A stretch of 30,547 nt of DNA from UBA668 sp041178405 (lineage in GTDB: Bacteria > Actinomycetota > Acidimicrobiia > Acidimicrobiales > Ilumatobacteraceae), in assembly GCA_041178405.1 (NCBI GenBank), contig JBEGVK010000207.1, forward strand, positions 1 through 30,547, given 5' to 3'. Position 1 is the first letter of the stretch, and every line of letters begins with the position of its first letter. The translations under genes were made by a program, and so were the position numbers. Shown here in pieces: positions 7,070 through 15,466 of the stretch. Under the pieces are notes generated by a model, which worked only from the letters and a program-made list of their open reading frames with translations, searched no databases and was not told where the DNA came from.

Positions 7070-8638
7070 TCAGTTGCTGGGGCGCATCCGCGAGCGGTCG
7101 AGCCTGATCGGCAGTTCAGCGCGGATCCGGTCGTCGACCTCGTCGGAGACGTGATCAGGGAAATGCGTCGCGAGAACGTCGCGCACCTTTGCCGCGGCGC
7201 GGTCGAGCACCTTCGGCCGCCCGACCTCGGCCCACTCCTTGGGGCTGAGACGGTCGCAGATGGCGGGATAGATGTACTCGGTCTGCATGATCTCGAGGGT
7301 CTGCTTGCTGCCGAGGTAGTGGCCGGGGCCGCCGACGACCGCATCGCGCATCACGTCGATCGAGAGCGACTCGTCGTTGACGTCGATGCCGCGGATGGTG
7401 CGCTGGCAGGCGCCGATGGTGTCGTTATCGAGCACGACGCCCTCGAGCGAGAACCCGAGCAGGCTGCCATGCATGCCTGCCGCCTCGTAGATGAGGTTGG
7501 CTCCGGCGTTGCCGACGAGCGCGTGGTTATAGCCCTTCTCGGCACCCGACTGGTAGTCGGGCATCTTCGCGTCGGCGATGCCGGACGATGTCCCGCCGGT
7601 GAGGTCGTAGTAGTGCGCCATCTGCGCACAGGCCGACGACAGCAGTGCCTGCTCTGGACTGCCGCCCGACATCGCGCCTGACCGCAGGTCGCTGACGAAC
7701 GGCCACAGTCCGAAGATCGCCGGGTGCCCGGGAACGATCGCATTCACGTAGGCGAGGCCTGCCAGGACCTCGGCCACCTCCTGCACGAGAGCGCCGGCAA
7801 GTGCCGCCGGCGCCGTGGCTCCAGCCTGGCCCGCCGAGAGCAGCAGCACCGGCATCCCCCCTCGGACGGCAACCTCGAGGCACCGGCAAGCATCGGCCGC
7901 GAACTTGAGCGGCGGCACGACGAAGCAGTTCGACTGGCTGACGAAGGGGCGCTCGCGCCATTGCTTCTCGCCGCCGGCGATGTGGTGCAGCATCTGCAGC
8001 GACTTCTCGAGGTGAGTCGGATGCACCCACGACGTGCCCACGTGCTTCGTGGTGCCCGACACGCTGAGATAGCAGGTGTTGATGTCCATCTCCTCGGGAT
8101 CGGGGAGATCGCGGGGCACCACAGTGCGCTGGTAGAAGTGGATGTGCTCCATCGTGTCGACGAGGCGGGCGATGTCGTAGCAGTCCTGGGCCTGCGACTC
8201 GCGGTACTCGCCGGTGACTGGGTCGACGACGTAGACGGCCGCACCTGCAGTGCCGTAGTACACCTTCTTGCCCCATGGCTCCATGTCGTGGCGGGGATCC
8301 TGGCCGTACAGCGGGAAGTGGCGTCCCGCCATGGCAAGTGTCTCGTCAATCAACGAGCGCGGGAAGCACAGACGCCCCTCCGGCGAGATCCAGCAGCCCT
8401 TGGCCGTCAGCAGCTCGATGCACGACGGAATCGCGTCGGCAAGCCCGATGTGCTCGAGCACGTCGAGCGCCGCCTCATGCACCCGCACCACCTCTGCATC
8501 GGTGAGCACCTTGTAGCGCCCGCTCTCCATGCCCGGGTTGACCGGCCTGATCTCGGTGGCGAGCGGCGCCGCGCGTAGAGCGCGACGCGCTTCGCGACCG
8601 CCGCGACGATTGGCGGGGGGTGCTGCGGTATCGGTCAT
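7070..8638 (-). CDS. Trimethylamine methyltransferase (MttB) family protein, non-pyrrolysine, glycine-betaine type
   Basis: A 522-residue protein of the MttB superfamily. Recognised segments include 'SGRYKVLTDAEVVRVHEAALDVLEHIG', 'VYYGTAGAAVYVVDPVTGEYR', 'GGTSSGIADAKMPDYQSG' and 'GSKQTLEIMQTEYIYP'. True TMA methyltransferases carry pyrrolysine at an in-frame amber codon. Here the frame is open throughout and ends in TGA, so this is the non-pyrrolysine branch, whose characterised member MtgB demethylates glycine betaine to dimethylglycine by passing the methyl group to a corrinoid protein. No corrinoid protein is encoded nearby. ATG at 8638 is chosen for its GAGGAGG site. It is divergent from the LysR gene and close to the dimethylglycine/sarcosine-type dehydrogenases, which would use its product. 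Confidence 0.87.
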   Translation of the reverse strand: MTDTAAPPANRRGGREARRALRAAPLATEIRPVNPGMESGRYKVLTDAEVVRVHEAALDVLEHIGLADAIPSCIELLTAKGCWISPEGRLCFPRSLIDETLAMAGRHFPLYGQDPRHDMEPWGKKVYYGTAGAAVYVVDPVTGEYRESQAQDCYDIARLVDTMEHIHFYQRTVVPRDLPDPEEMDINTCYLSVSGTTKHVGTSWVHPTHLEKSLQMLHHIAGGEKQWRERPFVSQSNCFVVPPLKFAADACRCLEVAVRGGMPVLLLSAGQAGATAPAALAGALVQEVAEVLAGLAYVNAIVPGHPAIFGLWPFVSDLRSGAMSGGSPEQALLSSACAQMAHYYDLTGGTSSGIADAKMPDYQSGAEKGYNHALVGNAGANLIYEAAGMHGSLLGFSLEGVVLDNDTIGACQRTIRGIDVNDESLSIDVMRDAVVGGPGHYLGSKQTLEIMQTEYIYPAICDRLSPKEWAEVGRPKVLDRAAAKVRDVLATHFPDHVSDEVDDRIRAELPIRLDRSRMRPSN

Positions 8639-8723
8639 TGGTCCTCCTCGAGCGGGCCTTGCGAGGTGACAGTCTCTCATGTCCGGCCGAAGGCGTGTGG
8701 GCCGAGGATCGGAAACTGTGGCC

Positions 8724-8736
8724 GATTCGGCGAATC
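8724..8736. promoter_or_regulatory. Palindrome GATTCG-G-CGAATC, candidate LysR operator
   Basis: A perfect inverted repeat of two 6-base arms around one base, centred in the 140-base gap between the divergent mttB-like and LysR genes. LysR regulators usually bind between themselves and a divergent target at short interrupted dyads. Binding by this regulator is inferred from position only. Confidence 0.4.
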
Positions 8737-8766
8737 CGTCTCACCAATTGATGAATTCCGCTCATG

Positions 8767-8772
8767 TAGGGT
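8767..8772 (+). promoter_or_regulatory. -10 hexamer TAGGGT, leaderless-type promoter of the LysR gene
   Basis: TAGGGT ends 6 bases before the ATG at 8779 without a Shine-Dalgarno sequence. No clear -35 is seen at 16-18 bases upstream; AT-rich sequence at 8746-8758 occupies that area. Confidence 0.5.
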
Positions 8773-8778
8773 GCGGAC

Positions 8779-9639
8779 ATGGAGCCGCTGCCGCCCATGG
8801 CTGCCCTGCGCGCCTTCGACGCCGTTGCCCGGCACCTCAGTTTCCGCGCTGCCGCCAGCGACCTGAGCGTGACGCAGTCGGCAGTCAGCCACCAGATCGC
8901 CGAACTCGAGCGGAGGCTCGGCGTCGACCTGTTCGACCGCAGCGGCCGACGGGTCGCCCTGACGCCGCTCGGGTCGCTCTATCACCCGTACGTGCGCGAT
9001 GCATTCGAGCGACTCGCTGCCGGCACGGCACTGGTGACGATGGGCGCTCCCACGCGCGAACTCGACGTACAGGTCTACGTCACCGTCGCCGTTCGCTGGC
9101 TCATCCCGCGCCTGCACTCGTTCACTGACGAGCATCCCGGCATCAGGGTGCGGCTCAACACGAGCCAACTCGACTGGGACTTCGATGACGGCGAGAGTGA
9201 CGTGGCGATTGTGTGCACTTCGCAGCCGACCCCAGACGGCCACCACGCAACGCACCTCTTCGACGCCTCGCTCGTCGCCGTCTGCGCTCCATCTGTCGCT
9301 GCCCGCGCCACCGACGGCTCACTGCCGTTCGTCAGGCTGTACACGGCACCCGACGAGTGCGACGACTGGCTCGCTGCCGCTGGCCTCGCCGACGCCCCGT
9401 CGAGCACGATGAGCGTCGACTCGTACCTTCTCGCGATCGAGTCGGCCATCGACGCACAGGGCGTCGCCGTGGTACCCGAGTTCCTCGTTGCCGCCGACCT
9501 GCGCTCGGGACGGCTCGCCGCTCCGTTCGCCACGAGGCTTCCCCAGGCACGACGGTGGTTCATGGTCTGCCGCAGCGAGCGGGCAGGGCAGCCGCCCGTG
9601 GTCGCCTTCCGCGACTGGCTGCTCGGCCAGCAGCCGTGA
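8779..9639 (+). CDS. LysR-type transcriptional regulator, GcvA-like
   Basis: A 286-residue regulator with the winged helix-turn-helix at about residues 5-64 ('PPMAALRAFDAVARHLSFRAAASDLSVTQSAVSHQIAELERRLG') followed by a periplasmic-binding-like effector domain to the C-terminus. The opening 'LPPMAALRAFDAVARHLSF...VTQSAVSHQIAELE' is the GcvA subgroup, named for the activator of the glycine cleavage genes. It is divergent from the mttB-like gene, the usual arrangement for a LysR regulator and its target, so control of methylamine or betaine use in response to a pathway intermediate is likely but inferred. It converges on the XRE-cupin gene with 15 bases between stops. Confidence 0.88.
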   Translation: MEPLPPMAALRAFDAVARHLSFRAAASDLSVTQSAVSHQIAELERRLGVDLFDRSGRRVALTPLGSLYHPYVRDAFERLAAGTALVTMGAPTRELDVQVYVTVAVRWLIPRLHSFTDEHPGIRVRLNTSQLDWDFDDGESDVAIVCTSQPTPDGHHATHLFDASLVAVCAPSVAARATDGSLPFVRLYTAPDECDDWLAAAGLADAPSSTMSVDSYLLAIESAIDAQGVAVVPEFLVAADLRSGRLAAPFATRLPQARRWFMVCRSERAGQPPVVAFRDWLLGQQP

Positions 9640-9654
9640 CCGTCGGCCGGCCGC

Positions 9655-10284
9655 TCAGTAGTGCGGCGGCGTGATGACCCAGAGCACCTTGGTGGGAACA
9701 CGGCCGCGGTTGATGCACCGATGCGGCTCGGTGCTCGGGAATGCAAAGCTGTCGCCCTTCGAGAGCACGAAGTGGCGCTCGCCCACCCAGAGGTCGAGGG
9801 TGCCCTCCATCACGAGGCCGGCCTCGGCGCCCTCATGTGTGTAGAACTCGCTGTCCGCGCCCGGCCGGATGGTGCTGATCAACACCTCCAGCGGTCCCGA
9901 CAGGTTCGGCGACAGCAGTTCCTCGGTGATGCCGAGACCGGTGAAGGTGAGATTGCGGCGATTTGCCGCCCTCACGATGATGTCGCGCTCGTCGTCGGGT
10001 CCAGGTGCGGCGGCGTGGAAGAACCAGTTCATGTGCACGCCCAGCGAATCGGCGATTCGCTTCAGCACGCCAATGGGCAGACGCGACACGTCGCGCTCGA
10101 TCTGGCTGAGATAGCTCACGGAGATGCCGACCGCCGACGCCACGTCGCTCAGGGTGCGGCCCTGCGCCTTGCGCAGTTCGCGGATGCGCCCGCCGATCTG
10201 TGCCCCATCGACATCAGACAGATCGGCGGCGTCGGCATCGGCCGACGTCGCCTCCCGCGCTGAGCTGAGCGCCCTGATGGCCAT
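9655..10284 (-). CDS. XRE-family helix-turn-helix regulator with C-terminal cupin domain
   Basis: A 209-residue regulator. An N-terminal XRE/HTH_3 domain lies at about residues 29-85 ('IGGRIRELRKAQGRTLSDVASAVGISVSYLSQIERD') and a small-molecule-sensing cupin at about 130-205 ('RPGADSEFYTHEGAEAGLVMEGTLDLWVGERHFVLSKGDSFAFPSTEPHRCIN'). This architecture is common among regulators of amine and amino acid catabolism such as PuuR-like proteins. It lies 14 bases downstream of the sarcosine-dehydrogenase-like gene on the same strand, so it is probably co-transcribed and may bind the paired 24-base operators at 12826 and 12953. A weak CAGACT hexamer 6 bases before its ATG could give an extra leaderless transcript. 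Confidence 0.88.
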   Translation of the reverse strand: MAIRALSSAREATSADADAADLSDVDGAQIGGRIRELRKAQGRTLSDVASAVGISVSYLSQIERDVSRLPIGVLKRIADSLGVHMNWFFHAAAPGPDDERDIIVRAANRRNLTFTGLGITEELLSPNLSGPLEVLISTIRPGADSEFYTHEGAEAGLVMEGTLDLWVGERHFVLSKGDSFAFPSTEPHRCINRGRVPTKVLWVITPPHY

Positions 10285-10298
10285 GGGATCAGTCTGTC

Positions 10299-12794
10299 CT
10301 ACGCACGCGTGCGCTCGCTCTTCGGATCGTAGAACGGGGCCATCGACACCCGGGCGGGCACCCGCTCGCCCGCAATCTCGATCTCATACGAGCCGCCCAT
10401 GACCCAGTCGCGATCAGCGGCGGCCCCATCGTTCGACACATAGCCCATGCCGATCGACACGCCGACCGTATGGCCGAACATTCCCGAGGTGATCCGGCCG
10501 ACAAGGACCCCGTCGCGCCAGATCGGCTCGTTGTGGTACAGAAGATGCCGGTCGTCGAGCAGGGCGAACTGGGCAAGACGCTGGGTCACGGGCGCCGACT
10601 TGGCGGCCAGCAGCGCCTCCCTGCCGATAAAGCCGCCTGGCTTGTCCCACGACACGCAGAATGCGAGGCCGGCCTCGATCGGGTTCTCGTCGGGTGAGAT
10701 GTCGTGCCCCCAGTGCCGGTAGCCCTTCTCCATCCGCAGCGAGTTGAGGGCGTGGTAGCCGGCAAGCCGCAGCCCGAACGACGGACCCGCCGCCATGATC
10801 GTGTCGAAGACGTCCTGCGCATGCTCGGTGGGGATGTAGAGCTCGAAGCCGAGCTCGCCCACATAGCTCACGCGGCTGGCTCGCACCCGCGCATAGCCGA
10901 GGTCGATGATCTTCGACGTACCGAACGGGAAGGCCTCATTCGAGAGATCGTCGGTGGTGAGCGATTGCAGCAGATCACGCGAGTTGGGCCCCTGGACATT
11001 GAGTACAGCGGTGCCCGAGGTGACATCGACAACGACACATCGAGCGTCTGCGGGAATGTTGTCCTTCAACCAGTGGAAGTCACGCACCTGGGTCGCAGCG
11101 GCAGTGACGACGAGATATCGATCTGCGGCCTCGCGGGTGACGGTGAGGTCGGCCTCGATCGTGCCGCGGTCGTTGAGCCACTGCGTGTAGACCAGCCTGC
11201 CGACGGGCACATCGACGTCGTTGCAGCAGATGCGGTTGAGGGCGGCCATTGCATCGGGGCCCTCGACGACGAACTTGCCAAACGACGACTGGTCGAACAT
11301 GCCGACCGCAGTTCGCACCGCATCGTGCTCGGCACCGGAATGCGGGAACCAGTTCTGCCTGCCGTAGGTGTACTCGTACACGGGCTCCACACCTTCCGGC
11401 GCGAACCAGTTGGCACGCTCCCAACCGGCCACCTCGCCGAAGCATGCGCCACGCGCGGCGAGACGGTCGTGCAGCACCGACTTGCGGACGCCGCGCGCAG
11501 TGTCGGGCTGTCGGAAGGGCCAGTGCATCGCATAGAGCAGGCCGAGTGACTCGACGGTGCGGTCGCGGAGGTAGTTCCGGTTGCGCTGGAAGGGCATCAC
11601 TCGGCGGATGTCGACGTCCCAGAGGTCCATTGGCGGCCGGCCGTCGACGATCCAGTCGGCGAGCACCTTGCCCGCTCCACCGGATGACTGGATGCCGATG
11701 CTGTTGAACCCACACGCCATGAAGAGGTTCTTCACGTCAGGCGACGGGCCCAGCAGGTAGCGATCGTCAGGCGTGAAGCTCTCCGGCCCGTTGAAGAACA
11801 AGCGGATGCCGGTCTCGCCGACCACCGGCATACGGTTGGTCGCCGACTCGACAAGCGGGGCGATGTGGTCGTAGTCGGCCGGCAGTGCCGTGAAGCAGAA
11901 GTCGTCGGGGATTCCGCTGCGTCCGCCGCGCTGGGTCATTCCCCACGGCTTGGCGACTGGCTCGAACCATCCGATGAGCAGTTTGCCAGCGTCCTCCTTG
12001 AAGTAGCCGCATCCCTCCGGGTCGCGCAGCACCGGCATCGTCGGCGAGATTCCGTCGATGCCCTCGGTGACGATGTAGAAGTGCTCGGCGGCATGCAGCG
12101 GGACGACGGCACCCGCCTGGTCGCCGAGTTCGCGGCCCCACATGCCGGCCGCGTTGACGATGGCGTCGGCCATGATCTCGCCGCTGCCCAGTACCAGGCC
12201 ATTGGCGTCCTCGGCCGTGTACGCAACGCCGATTGCCCGGCCGTCGCGCACGATGATGCGGTCGACACGAGTGTGCTCGCGGATGATGCACCCACGAGAG
12301 CGGGCGCCCTTGGCAAGTGCCTGCGTGGTGTCGATGGGATTCGTCACACCGTCGCCCGGCAGGTGCACGCCACCCACCAGATCGTCGACATGTGCGAGCG
12401 GCACGAGGTCCTTGATGTCGGCAGGGGTGATGATGTCGACCGGAAGCCCGAACACCCGCGCCATCGACGCACCGCGCTTGAGTTCTTCGAAACGCTCCTC
12501 GTTGGGCGCGACGCTCACCGAGCCTCGCTGCTGGAAGCCTGTGGCCTGGCCGGTCTCGGCCTCGAGCGTGGCGAACAGGTTTGTCGTGTACTGCGCAAGA
12601 CGGGTGAGGTTGTGCGTGGCGCGCAGCTGGCCGACGAGACCTGCGGCATGCCAGGTCGTTCCGCAGGTCAGTTGCTTGCGCTCGAGCACGACGACCTCGG
12701 TCACGCCGCGCAGCGACAGGTGGTAGGCGATGCTGCATCCGACGATGCCGCCGCCGACGACGACGACGCGGGTGCGGGCGGGAAGGTTCGACAT
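10299..12794 (-). CDS. FAD-dependent sarcosine/dimethylglycine dehydrogenase-type protein with GcvT domain (sarcosine-dehydrogenase-like)
   Basis: An 831-residue two-part enzyme: an N-terminal DAO-fold FAD domain (GGGIVG at 14-19) and a C-terminal GcvT/aminomethyltransferase part from about residue 430. TWHAAG (47-52) contains H49, the position that binds FAD covalently in mitochondrial dimethylglycine and sarcosine dehydrogenases. Such enzymes oxidise an N-methyl group and hand the one-carbon unit to tetrahydrofolate in the GcvT domain. The C-terminal segments 'VSYVGELGFELYIPTEHA', 'GYHALNSLRMEKGYRHWGHDI' and 'EPIWRDGVLVGRITS' recall sarcosine dehydrogenase, so that assignment is favoured from memory of the family. 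Start ATG 12794 has a GGAGGAG site. It is followed at 14 bases by the XRE-cupin gene. Confidence 0.86.
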   Translation of the reverse strand: MSNLPARTRVVVVGGGIVGCSIAYHLSLRGVTEVVVLERKQLTCGTTWHAAGLVGQLRATHNLTRLAQYTTNLFATLEAETGQATGFQQRGSVSVAPNEERFEELKRGASMARVFGLPVDIITPADIKDLVPLAHVDDLVGGVHLPGDGVTNPIDTTQALAKGARSRGCIIREHTRVDRIIVRDGRAIGVAYTAEDANGLVLGSGEIMADAIVNAAGMWGRELGDQAGAVVPLHAAEHFYIVTEGIDGISPTMPVLRDPEGCGYFKEDAGKLLIGWFEPVAKPWGMTQRGGRSGIPDDFCFTALPADYDHIAPLVESATNRMPVVGETGIRLFFNGPESFTPDDRYLLGPSPDVKNLFMACGFNSIGIQSSGGAGKVLADWIVDGRPPMDLWDVDIRRVMPFQRNRNYLRDRTVESLGLLYAMHWPFRQPDTARGVRKSVLHDRLAARGACFGEVAGWERANWFAPEGVEPVYEYTYGRQNWFPHSGAEHDAVRTAVGMFDQSSFGKFVVEGPDAMAALNRICCNDVDVPVGRLVYTQWLNDRGTIEADLTVTREAADRYLVVTAAATQVRDFHWLKDNIPADARCVVVDVTSGTAVLNVQGPNSRDLLQSLTTDDLSNEAFPFGTSKIIDLGYARVRASRVSYVGELGFELYIPTEHAQDVFDTIMAAGPSFGLRLAGYHALNSLRMEKGYRHWGHDISPDENPIEAGLAFCVSWDKPGGFIGREALLAAKSAPVTQRLAQFALLDDRHLLYHNEPIWRDGVLVGRITSGMFGHTVGVSIGMGYVSNDGAAADRDWVMGGSYEIEIAGERVPARVSMAPFYDPKSERTRA

Positions 12795-12825
12795 GTGCTC
12801 CTCCGGGGCGAGCCTGGACGCTGCG

Positions 12826-12849
12826 GTGAAATTTTGGTGATTATTTCAC
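12826..12849. promoter_or_regulatory. Operator copy 1: GTGAAAT-N10-ATTTCAC
   Basis: A 24-base dyad with perfect 7-base arms, 31 bases upstream of the ATG of the sarcosine-dehydrogenase-like gene. It matches copy 2 at 17 of 24 positions, including an 11-base block GTGwAATTTTG and the whole right arm. The AT-rich site stands out in GC-rich surroundings and overlaps an AATAAT -10-like hexamer on the minus strand (12845-12840), suggesting repression. Confidence 0.7.
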
Positions 12850-12952
12850 ACGCTTCGGCGGCCCGGTGCTGCCGGCCCGCCGCACGGCGCCACCGGCGGC
12901 CAGCGAGTCCGGGCACCCGGCGGCCCTCCGTGCACGCGGCAGAGTGCGCGGT

Positions 12953-12976
12953 GTGTAATTTTGCCCGAGATTTCAC
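12953..12976. promoter_or_regulatory. Operator copy 2: GTGTAAT-N10-ATTTCAC
   Basis: A 24-base dyad with 6 of 7 arm positions paired, 24 bases upstream of the ATG of the dimethylglycine-dehydrogenase-like gene. It contains a TAATTT (12956-12961) that fits a TANNNT -10 on the plus strand. Its start is 127 bases from that of copy 1, close to 12 helical turns, so both sites would face the same side of the DNA. Confidence 0.7.
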
Positions 12977-13000
12977 AGCACCCGCTGGAGCGGAGGAACC

Positions 13001-15442
13001 ATGGCAGACAGGGAGACAGCTCGGATCGTCGTCATCGGCGGCGGCATCGCCGGCGTGAGCACGGCCTACCACCTTGCGCTGATGGGCTGCACCGACGTGC
13101 TGCTGCTCGAGCGCGACGAACTCACCTCGGGCTCGACATGGCACGCCGCCGGCAACGTCCCCACGTACTCGACCTCGTGGAGCGCCATGCGCGCCCAGTC
13201 GTACACGGCGGCGCTCTACCGCGAACTGTCCGAGGAGTTCCCGATCAATTACCACGTCACGGGCTCGGTGCGCCTCGCGCACAGCCGCGAGCGCTTCGCC
13301 GAGTTCCGTCACGTCACGTCCATGGCGAATGCGCAGGGCATGGGGTACGACATGCTCACGCCAGCCCAGCTGCAGGAGATGTACCCGCTCGTCGAGACCC
13401 ACGATCTCGTCGGCGCGCTGTGGGATCCGCTCGATGGCGACATCGATCCGTCGCAGGTCACGCAGGCGCTCGCCACTCGCACCCGCAATCTCGGTGGCCG
13501 CATCCGACGCTACGAGCGCGTCATCGGTCTCGTCCAGCACGCCAACAGCCACTGGACTGTCACCAGCCGCTCGAAGGACGGCGCCGAGCACGCCATCGAC
13601 TGCGAGATCGTCGTCAATGCAGCCGGCTACCGCGCGGGCGAGGTGATGGCACTGCTCGGACGCCACCACCCCATTGCCCAGATGTCGCACCAGTACCTCG
13701 TCACCGACGAGATCAAGGAGCTTGCAGCGCGCGACAAGCCGCTGCCGCTGCTGCGCGATCCCGACACCAGCTACTACCTGCGCCAGGAGCGCAGCAGCTT
13801 CATCCTCGGACCCTACGAGTGGCAGTCGACCGCAATGTGGCTCGATGGCATCCCCGAGGAGTTCGCCAACATGCTGTGGCCCGAAGACCTCGAACGACTC
13901 GCCCCGCAGATCATCGATGCCGGCGAACGTGTGCCGGTGCTCGCCGACGCCGGCATCGCGAGGGTCGTGAACGGCCCGATCCCCTATGCGCCAGACGGCT
14001 ACCCGTACCTCGGTCCCGAGCGCGGCCTGCGCAACTTCTTCCACTGCAACACGTTCAGCTTCGGCATCGCCCAGGGCGGCGGCGCCGGACTGCTCACCGC
14101 CGAGTGGATCCTGAACGGCCGGCCGTCGTTCGACGTGTGGGGCTGGGACCGTCGCCGCTACAAGGACTACGCGACGACCGAGTACACCATCGCCAAGGCC
14201 AAGGAGCTGTACCAGCACGAGTACGCGATGGGCTTTCCGAACAAGGAGTGGCCGGCCGGCCGACCGTCATGGACCTCGCCGCTCTACGACACGCTCGCCG
14301 CGAAGGGAGCGCACTTCGGCGCTCGTGGTGGATGGGAACGGCCGACGTGGTTCGATCCCACCGGCACCGTCCCGGTCGACGACTATTCGTTCTTCCGCAC
14401 GCAGGCGTGGCGCGAGCCGGTTGCGGAAGAGTGCGACGCCGTGCGCAACCGCGTCGGCATCCTCGATATGCCCGGCTTCACCAAGATCGAGGTGCGCGGC
14501 AGCGGTGCAGCCGCCTACCTCGACCGACTGCTCTGCACCAGGCTGCCCCGGCCCGGCCGCATCACGCTCGCCTACGCGCTGCTGCCCGACGGCAAGATCC
14601 TCAGCGAGTTCACCGTCGCCCGGATCTCCGATGAGCACTTCTACCTCGTCGGTGCCGCTGGAGCCGAATGGCACGACCTCGACGTACTCGAGCACGCGCT
14701 TCCAGCCGACGGCTCGGTCACACTCACGAACATCAGCAAGGACTACGGCTCGCTCGTACTGGTCGGACCGCATGCTCGCGAGGTTCTTGCTGCCGTCACG
14801 TCGACACCGCTCGACAACGAACGCTTCCCCTGGCTCAGCATCCGAGACATCGACACCGCAGTCGGCGCCGTGCGCACGCTTCGCGTCGGCTACGTCGGCG
14901 AACTCGGCTGGGAACTGCATGCAGCAAACGACCAGTTGGTTCCGCTCTACAAGGCACTCTGGGCGGCGGGCGAGCACTACGGCATCCGCGACTTCGGCAT
15001 CTACGCCGTCGACAGCCTGCGACTCGACAAGTGCTACCGCGGCTGGAAGGGCGACCTCGAGATCGGCTTCTCGCCGTTCGACGCGTCGCTCGACCGCTTC
15101 GTCGACCTCACCAAGGCGGACTTCGTCGGCAAGGACGCCCTGGTCGCCGAGAAGGCCAGCGGCTCGCCATGGCGGATGGTGCCACTCGTGCTCGATGAGC
15201 CGGGCGAGGCCGATGCACCCGCACTTGCGTCGGTCTTCGATGCAGCTGGAGAGCGCGTAGGCCTCGTCACGTCGGGAGGCTGGAGCTTCACGCTCAATGC
15301 CAGCCTTGCCCTGGCCTACGTCAGGCCGGCATTCGAGGCCGCAGGGTCGAAGTTGTTCGTCGACGTCTACGGCACTCGCGTCGGCGCCACCGTCGGGGCC
15401 GAGCCGCTCTACGACCCCACGAACGCCCGACTCCGAGCCTGA
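13001..15442 (+). CDS. FAD-dependent dimethylglycine dehydrogenase-like protein with GcvT domain
   Basis: An 813-residue paralogue of the divergent neighbour with the same DAO-FAD plus GcvT layout. GGGIAG is at residues 13-18 and STWHAAG contains H48, the expected covalent FAD site. The GcvT part from about residue 415 includes 'GKILSEFTVARI', 'RVGYVGELGWELHAANDQLVPLYKALWAAGEHYGIRDFGIYAVDSLRLDKCYRGWKGDLE' and a C-terminal folate-domain end 'EPLYDPTNARLR'. This C-terminal wording is closest in memory to mitochondrial dimethylglycine dehydrogenase, which would make dimethylglycine to sarcosine its step and the neighbour the next. Substrate is inferred. Start ATG has GGAGCGGAGGAACC before it, and operator copy 2 overlaps its promoter. 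Confidence 0.86.
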   Translation: MADRETARIVVIGGGIAGVSTAYHLALMGCTDVLLLERDELTSGSTWHAAGNVPTYSTSWSAMRAQSYTAALYRELSEEFPINYHVTGSVRLAHSRERFAEFRHVTSMANAQGMGYDMLTPAQLQEMYPLVETHDLVGALWDPLDGDIDPSQVTQALATRTRNLGGRIRRYERVIGLVQHANSHWTVTSRSKDGAEHAIDCEIVVNAAGYRAGEVMALLGRHHPIAQMSHQYLVTDEIKELAARDKPLPLLRDPDTSYYLRQERSSFILGPYEWQSTAMWLDGIPEEFANMLWPEDLERLAPQIIDAGERVPVLADAGIARVVNGPIPYAPDGYPYLGPERGLRNFFHCNTFSFGIAQGGGAGLLTAEWILNGRPSFDVWGWDRRRYKDYATTEYTIAKAKELYQHEYAMGFPNKEWPAGRPSWTSPLYDTLAAKGAHFGARGGWERPTWFDPTGTVPVDDYSFFRTQAWREPVAEECDAVRNRVGILDMPGFTKIEVRGSGAAAYLDRLLCTRLPRPGRITLAYALLPDGKILSEFTVARISDEHFYLVGAAGAEWHDLDVLEHALPADGSVTLTNISKDYGSLVLVGPHAREVLAAVTSTPLDNERFPWLSIRDIDTAVGAVRTLRVGYVGELGWELHAANDQLVPLYKALWAAGEHYGIRDFGIYAVDSLRLDKCYRGWKGDLEIGFSPFDASLDRFVDLTKADFVGKDALVAEKASGSPWRMVPLVLDEPGEADAPALASVFDAAGERVGLVTSGGWSFTLNASLALAYVRPAFEAAGSKLFVDVYGTRVGATVGAEPLYDPTNARLRA

Positions 15443-15466
15443 GGCGTCGGCGGGACCTGCACTGCG

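Noticed and set aside
7070..8638. Pyrrolysine (in-frame amber) in the MttB-family gene
   Set aside because: The frame has no internal TAG and ends in TGA, so it belongs to the non-pyrrolysine branch.
9640..9654. GC-rich CGGCCGGCCG stretch between the LysR and XRE-cupin stops as a terminator
   Set aside because: It is a short self-complementary run without a loop or T-tract, and too weak to call.
12701..14218. 505-codon minus-strand open frame across the divergent control region
   Set aside because: It is antisense to the dimethylglycine-dehydrogenase-like gene and runs through the paired operators; there is no domain signal.
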